A DNA stretch of 64,000 bases, taken from assembly GCA_964596345.1 (NCBI GenBank), contig CAZQSZ010000007.1, forward strand, positions 248,001 to 312,000. Direction: 5' to 3'. The position numbers were made by a program, and so were the translations under genes. Below are positions 53,768 to 61,281 of this stretch, in pieces; positions within the stretch are counted from its first letter, which is position 1; each line of letters begins with the position of its first letter. The notes beneath the pieces are model-generated. The model worked only from the letters and a program-made list of their open reading frames with translations, ran no database searches and had not been told where the DNA came from. This DNA comes from CADEDV01 sp964596345 (GTDB taxonomy: Bacteria > Bacteroidota > Bacteroidia > Chitinophagales > Chitinophagaceae).

Positions 53768-53817
53768 CCGGAGGCGATAAAGTGTGCTGTGAAACTGCAA
53801 GTTTCGCAGAGCTGGGT
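53768..53817. repeat. 50-base repeat, copy 1, before the toxin-antitoxin pair
   Basis: It matches copy 2 at 54388-54439 over about 50 bases. The core folds as CTGTGAAAC-TGCAA-GTTTCGCAG at 53787-53809. Its one non-Watson-Crick pair would be G-U in RNA. Confidence 0.7.
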
Positions 53818-53848
53818 AAAAACAGTAAATTTGAAGAAACCTTATTGT

Positions 53849-54094
53849 ATGCCTGCAAATAAAATAAAAGAGGAGCTGGCTAAACTGATAGCAGAAACTG
53901 ATAATGAAGACTTGCTTTCTATGGTTAAAGAAGACCTTGTCTTTTATAAAAAATCCCGGACAACCGATATTACCGATAGCCTTTCGGATGAACAGCTGAA
54001 GGAGCTTGAAAAGCTGGCCACCGAGCCGGATGAAAAAGATACCCAATCACTGGAGGAGTTCAACAAGGCTACGGAGAAATGGCGTACGAAATAA
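53849..54094 (+). CDS. Antitoxin-like protein of a RelE/ParE pair
   Basis: The frame begins at 53789, but the ATG at 53849 (MPANKIKEELAKLIAETDNE) is the likely start, giving 81 aa. The earlier start would lie inside the repeat. It is acidic and helical with TDSLSDEQLKELEKLATEPD, a composition common in antitoxins that bind the toxin groove. The toxin gene overlaps its last 16 bases. No DNA-binding motif is evident, so autoregulation may differ from the usual ribbon-helix-helix mechanism. Confidence 0.78.
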   Translation: MPANKIKEELAKLIAETDNEDLLSMVKEDLVFYKKSRTTDITDSLSDEQLKELEKLATEPDEKDTQSLEEFNKATEKWRTK

Positions 54095-54375
54095 TCCTGA
54101 AAAAACGCTTTACCAATAAACTGGTCAAAGTACTGGCTTACCTGGAAAAAGAATGGTCAGCAAAAGAAGCCCAAAATTTTCTTACCAAAACAGACAGGCG
54201 GCTGCAGCAACTGGCAGGACAACCATTTACCGGTGCTCCTTCTCTCAAAATAAAAGATATAAGGGCTGTTTTAATTACCCGTCACAACCGTCTTTATTAT
54301 AAAGTGAAAGGCAAGAAAGTGATTGTACTGAACATGTATGATACGAGGATGAATCCAAAGAAGAAAAAATATTAG
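54079..54375 (+). CDS. RelE/ParE-type toxin
   Basis: A 98-aa basic protein starting MAYEIILKKRFTNKLVKVLA. The RelE/ParE fold is supported by the N-terminal helices, TDRRLQQLAGQPFTGAPSLK, then IRAVLITRHNRLYYKVKGK and a final strand VIVLNMYDTRMNPKKKKY. Whether it cuts mRNA on the ribosome (RelE) or inhibits gyrase (ParE) cannot be told from sequence alone. It overlaps the antitoxin gene by 16 bases, a common translationally coupled arrangement. Confidence 0.85.
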   Translation: MAYEIILKKRFTNKLVKVLAYLEKEWSAKEAQNFLTKTDRRLQQLAGQPFTGAPSLKIKDIRAVLITRHNRLYYKVKGKKVIVLNMYDTRMNPKKKKY

Positions 54376-54387
54376 TGATGTAAACTG

Positions 54388-54439
54388 CCGGAGGCGATAT
54401 AGTAGTGCTGCGAAACTGTAGGTTTTGCAGAGCTGAGGT
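54388..54439. repeat. 50-base repeat, copy 2, after the toxin-antitoxin pair
   Basis: It starts 620 bases after copy 1, in the same orientation. The core hairpin is CTGCGAAAC-TGTAG-GTTTTGCAG at 54408-54430. A substitution in each arm relative to copy 1 leaves a G-U-type pair, so the fold is conserved. Confidence 0.7.
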
Positions 54440-54482
54440 GTCTCCACGCATCACGGCATTAGGAACGGAACAATTCAATACA

Positions 54483-54974
54483 TCAAAAAATATTTCCCTG
54501 TATTTTATTTCTTATTTTTTCAAAAATTTCATCGTTTGCTTTATTGGCTGAGCTTACACCAAATTTCGATTCTGCGGAAATTAAATAATGTATTGCTTTC
54601 CCATTTTCAACGAAATCTATCTTTACCCAAGATATGTTAAACGCTTTCATAAACGGATCGGGATAGGTATATCTTTCTGCTTTTAATTCATTGAAAGGAA
54701 GACTAAAAGATTGGTTGACTAAATTCCTGACATTTTTAACAGCCGTAAGTATCCGTGGGCTAAATTCCAATTGAGTATCAGAAAAAGAAATTACGCCAGT
54801 TGAAAAAAACACAACTGGATAGTGGCTTAAAAACATTTTTATATATGGAAAGTCAGCAGGTATCTTTTTTGATTTGAATATTTTTTTCCAACCGTAACCT
54901 TCTTTTGATATCGACGTAAAAGTACTCATGTGATCTACAGAGGATATCCATACTTTAATTGTATCAGTAGGCAT
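54483..54974 (-). CDS. AT-rich orphan gene of unknown function
   Basis: A 163-aa soluble protein (MPTDTIKVWISSVDHMSTFT). It has beta-rich patches (VFFSTGVISFSDTQLEFSPR, YLISAESKFGVSSANKA) in a PH- or lipocalin-like pattern, with no known motif. Its codon use is notably AT-rich compared with the neighbours, which suggests recent acquisition. It faces the second copy of the 50-base repeat. The reading frame is clean, so it is probably a real gene. Confidence 0.6.
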   Translation of the reverse strand: MPTDTIKVWISSVDHMSTFTSISKEGYGWKKIFKSKKIPADFPYIKMFLSHYPVVFFSTGVISFSDTQLEFSPRILTAVKNVRNLVNQSFSLPFNELKAERYTYPDPFMKAFNISWVKIDFVENGKAIHYLISAESKFGVSSANKANDEIFEKIRNKIQGNIF

Positions 54975-55232
54975 ATGAGAATTTTTTGTTTCGACTTCAA
55001 ATATAGCCCTTTCGATTTTGTGTTCTTCGCCTTCCTAAGCCTTGTTGCGTGTCCTCATGCAACTTTCTAAAAACTCATACCATAAGTCCTTCAAAGGAGG
55101 AAAATTATTTCTGATGTCTAACACACTCCACTAATCAGGGCGTTGAGTAGCGAATAGAAAGTACAAGAGTGCGACGCAACAGACGATGATAGTAGCAATG
55201 AAGCTTGGCAAATAATCCCTTACCTTCGCAGC
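54975..55232. other. Gene-free spacer between the orphan gene and prfB
   Basis: The stretch contains no convincing gene. It shows the imperfect inverted words TTGTTGCGT (near 55045) and ACGCAACA (near 55173). A TACCTTCG -7-like box at 55221-55228 lies 4 bases before the prfB ATG. It may be the worn edge of the accessory island. Confidence 0.4.
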
Positions 55233-56325
55233 ATGACAATCGAAAAATTACAAGATATGCGGTCCCGCATTGCCGGGGTAAGGAGGTTTCTTTGACGTCG
55301 AGAACCGACGATATAAAATTGAAGAAGAAAAGCAGCTTTCGTTAAGTCCCGGTTTCTGGGACGATAACAAAAGGGCTACCGAAATTCTCAAAAACACCAA
55401 GGTAAATGAGTATTGGGTGAAACTCTATGAAACGGCTGAGACCGCCGTAGAGGATTTTGCCGTGCTTTTTGAGTTCTGGAAAGGCGGTGATGCCACCGAG
55501 GAGGAAACCAAAGAAGCCTACGAAAAAGCATTGACCCTGCTCGATGATGCCGAATTCAAAGCCACACTGAATGAACCGGAGGATGAATTGCCTGCTGTAT
55601 TGCAGATCAACTCCGGGGCCGGTGGTACCGAAAGCCAGGACTGGGCCGAAATGCTGGCCAGGATGTACCGCATGTATGGCGAAAAACAAGGCTGGAAAGT
55701 GACGGAGATGGACTGGCAATGGGGCGATGGGGCCGGTATCAAAACAGCCACCCTGCAATTTGACGGACCTTTTGCGTATGGCTTTTTAAAAGCCGAAAGC
55801 GGGGTGCACCGCCTCGTTCGTATTTCACCTTTCGACAGTAATGCAAGACGACATACTTCCTTTGTGAGTGTGTATGTATACCCGCTGGTGGATGATACCA
55901 TCGAGATCGAGATCAAACCGGCCGATGTGAAGATGGAAACATCCCGGAGTGGCGGTGCCGGCGGGCAGAACGTGAACAAAGTAGAAACCAAGGTACAGTT
56001 AACGCATATACCTACGGGTATCGTGGTGGTGTGCCAGCAGGACAGGAGCCAGCTCGGCAACCGGGAACTGGCGATGCAAATGCTGCGCAGCCGTTTATAT
56101 GAACTGGAATTGCAGAAACGCAATGCGCTGAAAGATGCCACGAACGCCAAGAAGAAAAAGATCGAGTGGGGCAGCCAGATCCGTTCGTATGTGTTCCATC
56201 CTTATAAAATGATCAAGGACCACCGGACTGATTTTGAAGTGGGTAATGTGGGCCCGGTGATGGACGGGGAACTGGATGGGTTTATCAAGGCGTATTTGAT
56301 GAGTGAAAAAGAAGCGAGTTCATAG
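55233..56325 (+). CDS. prfB: Peptide chain release factor 2, made by programmed +1 frameshift
   Basis: Translation starts at the ATG at 55233 (MTIEKLQDMRSRIAGVRRFL), meets an in-frame TGA at 55293, and continues after a +1 shift in the frame that runs to 56325, about 363 aa in all. The RF2-specific SPF tripeptide is in VRISPFDSNA. The catalytic GGQ loop is in SGGAGGQNVNKVETKVQLTH. RF2 terminates at UGA and UAA, and the shift at its own UGA codon provides autoregulation. Reading only the second frame (from 55417) would lose the first 61 residues. Start, shift site and length all match the family. Confidence 0.97.
55281..55296 (+). promoter_or_regulatory. prfB programmed frameshift site
   Basis: AGGAGG at 55281-55286 acts as an internal Shine-Dalgarno, followed by TTT and the slippery CTT-TGA-C at 55290-55296. 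Spacing is identical to the classic bacterial prfB site, with CTTTGAC fully conserved. Confidence 0.97.
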
Positions 56326-56387
56326 TTCATGGATAATGGTTCATGGCGGTTGACTATGAACCATGAACTATTAACAATGAACCCTGA
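56316..56387. repeat. Heptad repeat hairpin with GTTCATG units
   Basis: Units of seven bases (GTTCATA, GTTCATG, GATAATG, GTTCATG) run forward, then complementary units (ACTATGA, ACCATGA, ACTATTA, ACAATGA) run back. TAGTTCATGG at 56323-56332 pairs with CCATGAACTA at 56361-56370. An alternative inner stem, GGTTCAT/ATGAACC, uses 56338-56344 and 56356-56362. No T-run follows. Confidence 0.6.
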
Positions 56388-56417
56388 ATAAAATCTTCAA
56401 CGTACAAAAATACAATT

Positions 56418-58049
56418 ATGAGTATCGGAACATTTTCTTACCCAATGCCCGTTAATGAACCCGTATTAAGTTATGGACCTGGTTCTGCAGAGAAGAAACG
56501 ATTAAAAGAAGTGCTGGCGGAACTGAAGCAACAGGAAATTGATGTGCCGATGTATATTGGCAGCAAAGAAGTACGGACCGGGAAGAAAGTGGCCATGCAC
56601 CCGCCGCATGAGACCAAACATACCCTCGGCTATTTTCATGCCGGTGAAGAGAAGCATGTGGTGCAGGCGATAGAAGCTGCATTAGCCGCTAAAGAAAGCT
56701 GGGCGAATATGAGCTGGGAAAACAGGGCCGGTATCTTTTTAAAAGCCGCCGACCTGATGGCAACAAAGTATCGTCCGTATATGAACGGCACCACGATGCT
56801 GGGTCAAAGCAAGAATGCCTTCCAGGCAGAAATAGATGCAGCCTGTGAGCTGATCGATTTCTTGCGTTTCAATGTTCATTTTTTATCAGAAATATATAAG
56901 CAGCAACCGATCAGCGGATCTGGCATGCATAACCGGATGGAATATCGTCCGCTGGAGGGATTTGTATTAGCCGTTACGCCGTTCAACTTTACAGCGATCG
57001 GTGGCAACCTGCCTACATCTGCTGCCATGTGCGGCAACGTGGTGGTATGGAAACCGGCCAATACACAGGTGTATGCAGCGCAAATGACGATGCGTATTTT
57101 AAAAGAGGCCGGTTTACCCGATGGTGTGATCAATCTGATTTATGTGGATGGACCGACGATCGGTAAAGTTTGTTTCAATCACCGTGATTTTGCCGGGGTT
57201 CATTTTACCGGGTCAACCGGTGTGTTCAATAATATGTGGGAGACGATCGGGAAGAATATGGCGAATTATAAATCGTACCCAAGAATAGTGGGAGAGACAG
57301 GCGGTAAGGATTTTGTGCTGGCGCATAAAAGTGCCGATCCTGATGTGGTGGCAACAGCCTTGCTGCGGGGTGCCTTTGAATTCCAGGGACAGAAATGTTC
57401 GGCGGCATCAAGGGCTTATATTCCTTCAAACATTGCCGAAGAAGTGAAGAAGAAACTCATTGCCGGGGTAAAGAGTTTCAAAATGGGTACCGTGGAAGAC
57501 TTTTCCAATTTTATCAATGCAGTGATTGATGAGAAGAGTTTCAATAACATTAAGCGATACATTGATAACGCAAAGAAAGATCCCAAAGCTGAGATTTGGG
57601 TGGGTGGTAAATGCGACAGTAAAGATGGCTGGTTTGTGCAGCCAACGATCATTGAAGCAAAGAAACCGGATTATGTAACGATGTGCGAAGAGATCTTCGG
57701 GCCGGTGCTCACCGTTTATATTTACCCCGCTAACAGTTTTGAAAAGGCATTGGAGTTAGTAGATACGACATCTCCGTACGCTTTGACTGGTTCTATCATA
57801 GCTACCGACAGGGCGGCTGTTGAATTGGCAACTAACAAACTCAGGAATGCAGCGGGTAATTTTTATATCAACGATAAACCAACCGGTGCAGTAGTAGGGC
57901 AACAACCCTTTGGTGGTGCCAGGGCCTCCGGTACTAATGATAAAGCAGGAAGTATTTTGAATTTGTATCGCTGGTTAAGTGCAAGAACGATCAAAGAGAC
58001 CTTTAACCCGCCAACGGATTACCGTTATCCTTTTATGCAGGAGAAATAA
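56418..58049 (+). CDS. pruA: L-glutamate gamma-semialdehyde (P5C) dehydrogenase
   Basis: A 543-aa aldehyde dehydrogenase that oxidises P5C/glutamate semialdehyde to glutamate in proline and arginine breakdown. The Rossmann and active-site regions are VTPFNFTAIGGNLPTSAAMC, GETGGKDFVLAHKSADPDVV (catalytic Glu) and EFQGQKCSAASRAYIP (nucleophile Cys). It ends FGGARASGTNDKAGSILNLY, also family-typical. The N-terminus, NEPVLSYGPGSAEKKRLKEV, is the P5CDH-type lead. It is a separate enzyme, not the bifunctional PutA, and stands as a single gene. Confidence 0.95.
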   Translation: MSIGTFSYPMPVNEPVLSYGPGSAEKKRLKEVLAELKQQEIDVPMYIGSKEVRTGKKVAMHPPHETKHTLGYFHAGEEKHVVQAIEAALAAKESWANMSWENRAGIFLKAADLMATKYRPYMNGTTMLGQSKNAFQAEIDAACELIDFLRFNVHFLSEIYKQQPISGSGMHNRMEYRPLEGFVLAVTPFNFTAIGGNLPTSAAMCGNVVVWKPANTQVYAAQMTMRILKEAGLPDGVINLIYVDGPTIGKVCFNHRDFAGVHFTGSTGVFNNMWETIGKNMANYKSYPRIVGETGGKDFVLAHKSADPDVVATALLRGAFEFQGQKCSAASRAYIPSNIAEEVKKKLIAGVKSFKMGTVEDFSNFINAVIDEKSFNNIKRYIDNAKKDPKAEIWVGGKCDSKDGWFVQPTIIEAKKPDYVTMCEEIFGPVLTVYIYPANSFEKALELVDTTSPYALTGSIIATDRAAVELATNKLRNAAGNFYINDKPTGAVVGQQPFGGARASGTNDKAGSILNLYRWLSARTIKETFNPPTDYRYPFMQEK

Positions 58050-58162
58050 ATTTTGTTTATTTTTTGGTGAAGGTTTTAGATATTGACATTTCGCAAGAAG
58101 AAGGATTCATATAAGAAGTAGATTGCAATTCAAAATGAAGGAATGAATTACAAACCTTTTAA

Positions 58163-58714
58163 ATGCGGTACATGTATAAACCTTTTTTGCTTGCCCTCTG
58201 TTTTTTGACGTTAACAGCAAATGCACAGATCAGCCAGGGAAATATATTAGCAGGAGGTGCTGTTTCTTTTACATCCCAGAAATACTCAGGTGGGGGCAGC
58301 AGTACCAATGTACTGCATATCATGCCGGATGCGGGTTATTTTATTGCTGATAAAATGGCCGGCGGCATCCGTGCATCGTTTACCAATTACAGCGATGCGG
58401 GTGACAGTTACCGTGACCTGCTGATCGGGCCTTTTGCCCGGTATTATTTTTTACCCGTGGCACAAAAGACCAATATTTTCCTGGAGGGAAGTTTTGTAGC
58501 CGGTATCCAGAAATATGATGGCTTTGATGCGGAAAGTAAATCACAGTTTGGTTTTTCGGCAGGGCCGGCTTTTTTCCTGAACCCCCATGTGGCCGTGGAA
58601 GCAACCCTGAACTGGAGTTCGCTGAAATACAAAGGTGATAATGGCCGTTTCAATACGTTCGGGCTGGCCATCGGCTTCCAGGTACATCTCCATGGCAAAA
58701 AGCAAAAGAAATGA
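58163..58714 (+). CDS. Small outer membrane beta-barrel protein
   Basis: A 183-aa protein (signal MRYMYKPFLLALCFLTLTAN; an alternative ATG lies 9 bases downstream). The mature part has alternating beta strands of an 8-stranded barrel: ILAGGAVSFTSQKYSGGGSS, DAGYFIADKMAGGIRASFTN and AGPAFFLNPHVAVEATLNWS. The barrel ends TFGLAIGFQVHLHGKKQKK. The architecture resembles OmpW/Omp27-type barrels. It has no domain beyond the barrel, and its partner is unknown. Confidence 0.85.
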   Translation: MRYMYKPFLLALCFLTLTANAQISQGNILAGGAVSFTSQKYSGGGSSTNVLHIMPDAGYFIADKMAGGIRASFTNYSDAGDSYRDLLIGPFARYYFLPVAQKTNIFLEGSFVAGIQKYDGFDAESKSQFGFSAGPAFFLNPHVAVEATLNWSSLKYKGDNGRFNTFGLAIGFQVHLHGKKQKK

Positions 58715-58717
58715 GTG

Positions 58718-58748
58718 GTTGAAAATGGAGCCAGCTTTCTTATTTTTA
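58718..58748 (+). promoter_or_regulatory. Putative pyrR promoter
   Basis: GTTG at 58718-58721 and TATTTTTA at 58741-58748 are 19 bases apart, each one mismatch from the TTTG/TAnnTTTG pair. The box lies 8 bases before the TTG start at 58757 and supports that start. It lies partly inside an alternative upstream reading of pyrR. Confidence 0.4.
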
Positions 58749-58756
58749 TACAAATT

Positions 58757-59275
58757 TTGAAGCTAGTGAGACCGATCCTTTCTGAACAGCAACTGGGCAT
58801 TACGATCAAACGGCTGGCGCACCAGGTATTGGAAAATAACAGCGACCTTGAAAATACAGTGATCATCGGGTTGCAGCCAAGAGGTATATTTCTATCGGAT
58901 AGGATCGTGGAAGAAATGCAAAAGGAAATGCCCGGTACAACTATTCAGTATGGTAAATTAGATATCACTTTTTACCGGGATGATATCCGCCAGCAATTGC
59001 ATGTGGCCAACCGGACCGATATTCCTTTTTCTATCGAAAATAAAAGAGTGGTGCTGATCGATGATGTGCTTTACACCGGCCGCACCATCAGGGCAGCACT
59101 GGATGCACTGCTTGATTTTGGCAGACCAGGGAAAGTGGAATTATGTGTTCTCATTGACCGCAGGTTCAGCCGCCAGTTACCCATTCAGCCTGATTATACC
59201 GGTAAATCCATTGACTCCATCATCTCGCAAAAGGTGAAAGTGGAATGGGATAAGAAAGAGGTGATCTTGTATTAA
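58757..59275 (+). CDS. pyrR: PyrR bifunctional regulator/uracil phosphoribosyltransferase
   Basis: The open frame begins with GTG at 58715, but the homologous part starts near KLVRPILSEQQLGITIKRLA, so the TTG at 58757 is preferred (172 aa, family length). The PRPP-binding motif is VVLIDDVLYTGRTIRAALDA, with YGKLDITFYRDD upstream. PyrR-type proteins bind UMP and pyr mRNA leaders in Gram-positives and can convert uracil to UMP. No attenuator hairpin is obvious at the nearby pyrB, so here it may act mainly as an enzyme. It lies 102 bases before pyrB, separated by a heptad repeat. Confidence 0.9.
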   Translation: MKLVRPILSEQQLGITIKRLAHQVLENNSDLENTVIIGLQPRGIFLSDRIVEEMQKEMPGTTIQYGKLDITFYRDDIRQQLHVANRTDIPFSIENKRVVLIDDVLYTGRTIRAALDALLDFGRPGKVELCVLIDRRFSRQLPIQPDYTGKSIDSIISQKVKVEWDKKEVILY

Positions 59276-59291
59276 GTATAGTCTGTACTTG

Positions 59292-59351
59292 TAATTAGGA
59301 ATGGGGAATTTGTACAATCTGTCTACTCCAAAATCCAAATTCCATAATTCC
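59292..59351. repeat. Heptad repeat hairpin between pyrR and pyrB
   Basis: Seven-base units (ATTAGGA, ATGGGGA, ATTTGTA) run one way and (CAAAATC, CAAATTC, CATAATT) the other. GGAATTTG at 59305-59312 pairs with CAAATTCC at 59336-59343. A TAATTTCG box at 59363-59370 lies just downstream, 7 bases before pyrB. Confidence 0.5.
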
Positions 59352-59377
59352 TTTGTTTCCCCTAATTTCGCTTTTTA

Positions 59378-60307
59378 ATGCAACTATCCACTCGACATCT
59401 GCTCGGCATTAAAGACCTCAACAGGCAAGACATCTCCCTTATTTTACAGACCGCAGAACAATTCAAAGAAGTTTTACAACGACCGGTAAAGAAAGTTCCG
59501 TCCTTACGGGATGTGGTGATCGTTAACCTGTTTTTCGAGAATTCCACCCGGACGAGGATTTCTTTTGAACTGGCGGAAAAACGTTTATCTGCTGATACGG
59601 TCAATTTTACCGCTTCTGCCTCGTCCGTTGCGAAAGGTGAAACACTGTTAGATACGGTCAACAATATCTTGTCCATGAAAGTGGATATGGTGGTGATGCG
59701 GCACAGTGCCAGCGGTGCCCCGCATTTTTTGGCCAAACATATTCCGGCTGCTATCATCAACGCCGGTGATGGCATTAATGAACACCCGACACAGGGTTTG
59801 CTGGATGCCTTTTCGATCAAGGAAAGAACAGGCAGCCTGGAAGGAAGAAAAGTCGCCATTATTGGTGATATCATGCACAGCCGGGTGGCGCAGAGCAATA
59901 TTTATTTATTGAAAAAAATGGGAGCTGAAGTGGTGGTCTGTGGCCCGCCCACCCTGATCCCCAAATATATCAGTGAAGCACTGGGTGTGAGTGTAAGTTA
60001 TAACCTGAAAGAAACCTTAGAATGGTGTGATGTGGCCAATGTGCTGCGTATACAATTAGAGCGGCAAAACCAGGTGCTGTTCTCTTCACTTCGTGAGTAT
60101 AACCTGGCCTATGGTATCAGCCGGAAACTGCTCGACAGCCTGCATAAAGAGATTGTCATCATGCACCCCGGACCTATTAACCGCGGTGTGGAACTGGACA
60201 GTGATGTGGCCGACAGCAAACAATCCATTATTTTGCAGCAGGTAGAAAATGGAGTGGCCGTCAGGATGGCGGTATTGTATCTTTTATCCAACCAGAACAA
60301 AGCATAA
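59378..60307 (+). CDS. pyrB: Aspartate carbamoyltransferase catalytic subunit
   Basis: A 309-aa enzyme that forms carbamoyl-aspartate in pyrimidine synthesis. The carbamoyl-phosphate motif is NLFFENSTRTRISFELAEKR (about residues 50-69). MRHSASGAPHFLAKHIPAAI, GDGINEHPTQGLLDAFSIKE and MHPGPINRGVELDSDVAD are the other conserved regions. No pyrI regulatory subunit is adjacent, so it is likely the PyrB-only type. It follows pyrR and precedes coaD. Confidence 0.97.
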   Translation: MQLSTRHLLGIKDLNRQDISLILQTAEQFKEVLQRPVKKVPSLRDVVIVNLFFENSTRTRISFELAEKRLSADTVNFTASASSVAKGETLLDTVNNILSMKVDMVVMRHSASGAPHFLAKHIPAAIINAGDGINEHPTQGLLDAFSIKERTGSLEGRKVAIIGDIMHSRVAQSNIYLLKKMGAEVVVCGPPTLIPKYISEALGVSVSYNLKETLEWCDVANVLRIQLERQNQVLFSSLREYNLAYGISRKLLDSLHKEIVIMHPGPINRGVELDSDVADSKQSIILQQVENGVAVRMAVLYLLSNQNKA

Positions 60308-60313
60308 TTTTTT

Positions 60314-60374
60314 GATTTTAGATTTGCTGATCATGGTTACGATAAATCTAAAATCCCCATCTGAAATCTGAAAT
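60314..60374. repeat. Heptad repeat hairpin with GATTTTA units
   Basis: GATTTTAGATTT at 60314-60325 pairs perfectly with AAATCTAAAATC at 60344-60355 (12 bp). The right arm continues as CCCATCT, GAAATCT, GAAATGC in seven-base steps up to the coaD start. It could be a terminator-like structure for pyrB, but it has no T-run. Confidence 0.6.
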
Positions 60375-60377
60375 GCC

Positions 60378-60845
60378 ATGCGAATATGTCTTTTCCCCGG
60401 AACCTTTGATCCATTAACCCTGGGTCATGTTGATATTATCAACCGGGCCATCCCATTATTTGATAAGATCGTGGTGGGTATTGGCCTCAATGCCGCTAAG
60501 GCACCGATGTTCACGGCAGAACAACGTTTGCAATGGATCAGGGATATTTACAAAGATGAGGAAAGGGTGGAAGGAGCGATCTATGAAGGATTAACCATTG
60601 ATTATTGCAAAAAGATCGGGGCGCATTTTATTCTCCGGGGCATCCGCTACGTCAGTGATTTTGAATACGAGAAAACAATCGCTGATGCCAACCGTACGCT
60701 GGATAAAAATATTGAGACCGTATTCCTCACCGGCGAACCGAAATATACCTCCGTCGCCTCCACGATCGTCCGGGATATCATCCGCAATGGCGGTAATGCA
60801 GCTCCGTTCTTACCGGATATTGTTGCAAAATCAGTTTTAAAATAA
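60378..60845 (+). CDS. coaD: Pantetheine-phosphate adenylyltransferase
   Basis: A 155-aa coenzyme A biosynthesis enzyme that joins AMP to 4'-phosphopantetheine. The nucleotidyltransferase start is MRICLFPGTFDPLTLGHVDI with the (T/H)xGH-type motif at LGH. The second phosphate-binding region is FILRGIRYVSDFEYEKTIAD, and KYTSVASTIVRDIIRNGGNA is the ISSTxVR-like signature. Length and motifs are standard. It is followed by a thioesterase gene after 4 bases. Confidence 0.97.
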   Translation: MRICLFPGTFDPLTLGHVDIINRAIPLFDKIVVGIGLNAAKAPMFTAEQRLQWIRDIYKDEERVEGAIYEGLTIDYCKKIGAHFILRGIRYVSDFEYEKTIADANRTLDKNIETVFLTGEPKYTSVASTIVRDIIRNGGNAAPFLPDIVAKSVLK

Positions 60846-60849
60846 GTAT

Positions 60850-61281
60850 ATGTCCATCTGGTTTGATCAAACACTGACCCTGGAGAAAATGAACATATTG
60901 GGTAACGGAACGATGAGTGAACATATCGGCATTGAATGGCTGGAATTGGGGAATGATTTTCTGAAAGCAAAAATGCCTGTAGATCATCGTACCCGGCAAC
61001 CCTATGGATTATTACACGGCGGTGCTTCCTGTGTATTAGCGGAAACACTGGGTAGTGTGGCTTCTGCATTGTTCGTTGATCATACCAAATTTTATTGTGT
61101 GGGCTTAGAGATCAATGCCAACCATATACGGAGTGCAAAGGAGGGATATGTAACAGGTATCTGTATGCCATTACATACCGGCAACAGCACCCATGTCTGG
61201 GATATCAGGATCTATGATGAAAAAGAAAAACTGGTTTGTGTCAGCCGGCTGACCGTGGCCGTGTTGCCACGAAAGAGCTGA
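60850..61281 (+). CDS. PaaI/YdiI-type hotdog thioesterase
   Basis: A 143-aa hotdog-fold acyl-CoA thioesterase. The PaaI/YdiI signature PYGLLHGGASCVLAETLGSV (about residues 55-74) carries the conserved His-Gly-Gly and the catalytic acidic residue in AETLG. GLEINANHIRSAKEGYVTG and STHVWDIRIYDEKEKLVCVS complete the domain. It is similar to enzymes that hydrolyse 1,4-dihydroxy-2-naphthoyl-CoA in menaquinone synthesis. Its position after coaD is probably incidental, though both concern CoA. It is 4 bases from coaD and may be cotranscribed. Confidence 0.92.
   Translation: MSIWFDQTLTLEKMNILGNGTMSEHIGIEWLELGNDFLKAKMPVDHRTRQPYGLLHGGASCVLAETLGSVASALFVDHTKFYCVGLEINANHIRSAKEGYVTGICMPLHTGNSTHVWDIRIYDEKEKLVCVSRLTVAVLPRKS

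Noticed and set aside
55417..56325. prfB read as a truncated or broken gene
   Set aside because: The first 20 codons plus a correct +1 frameshift site lie just upstream, so the gene is intact.
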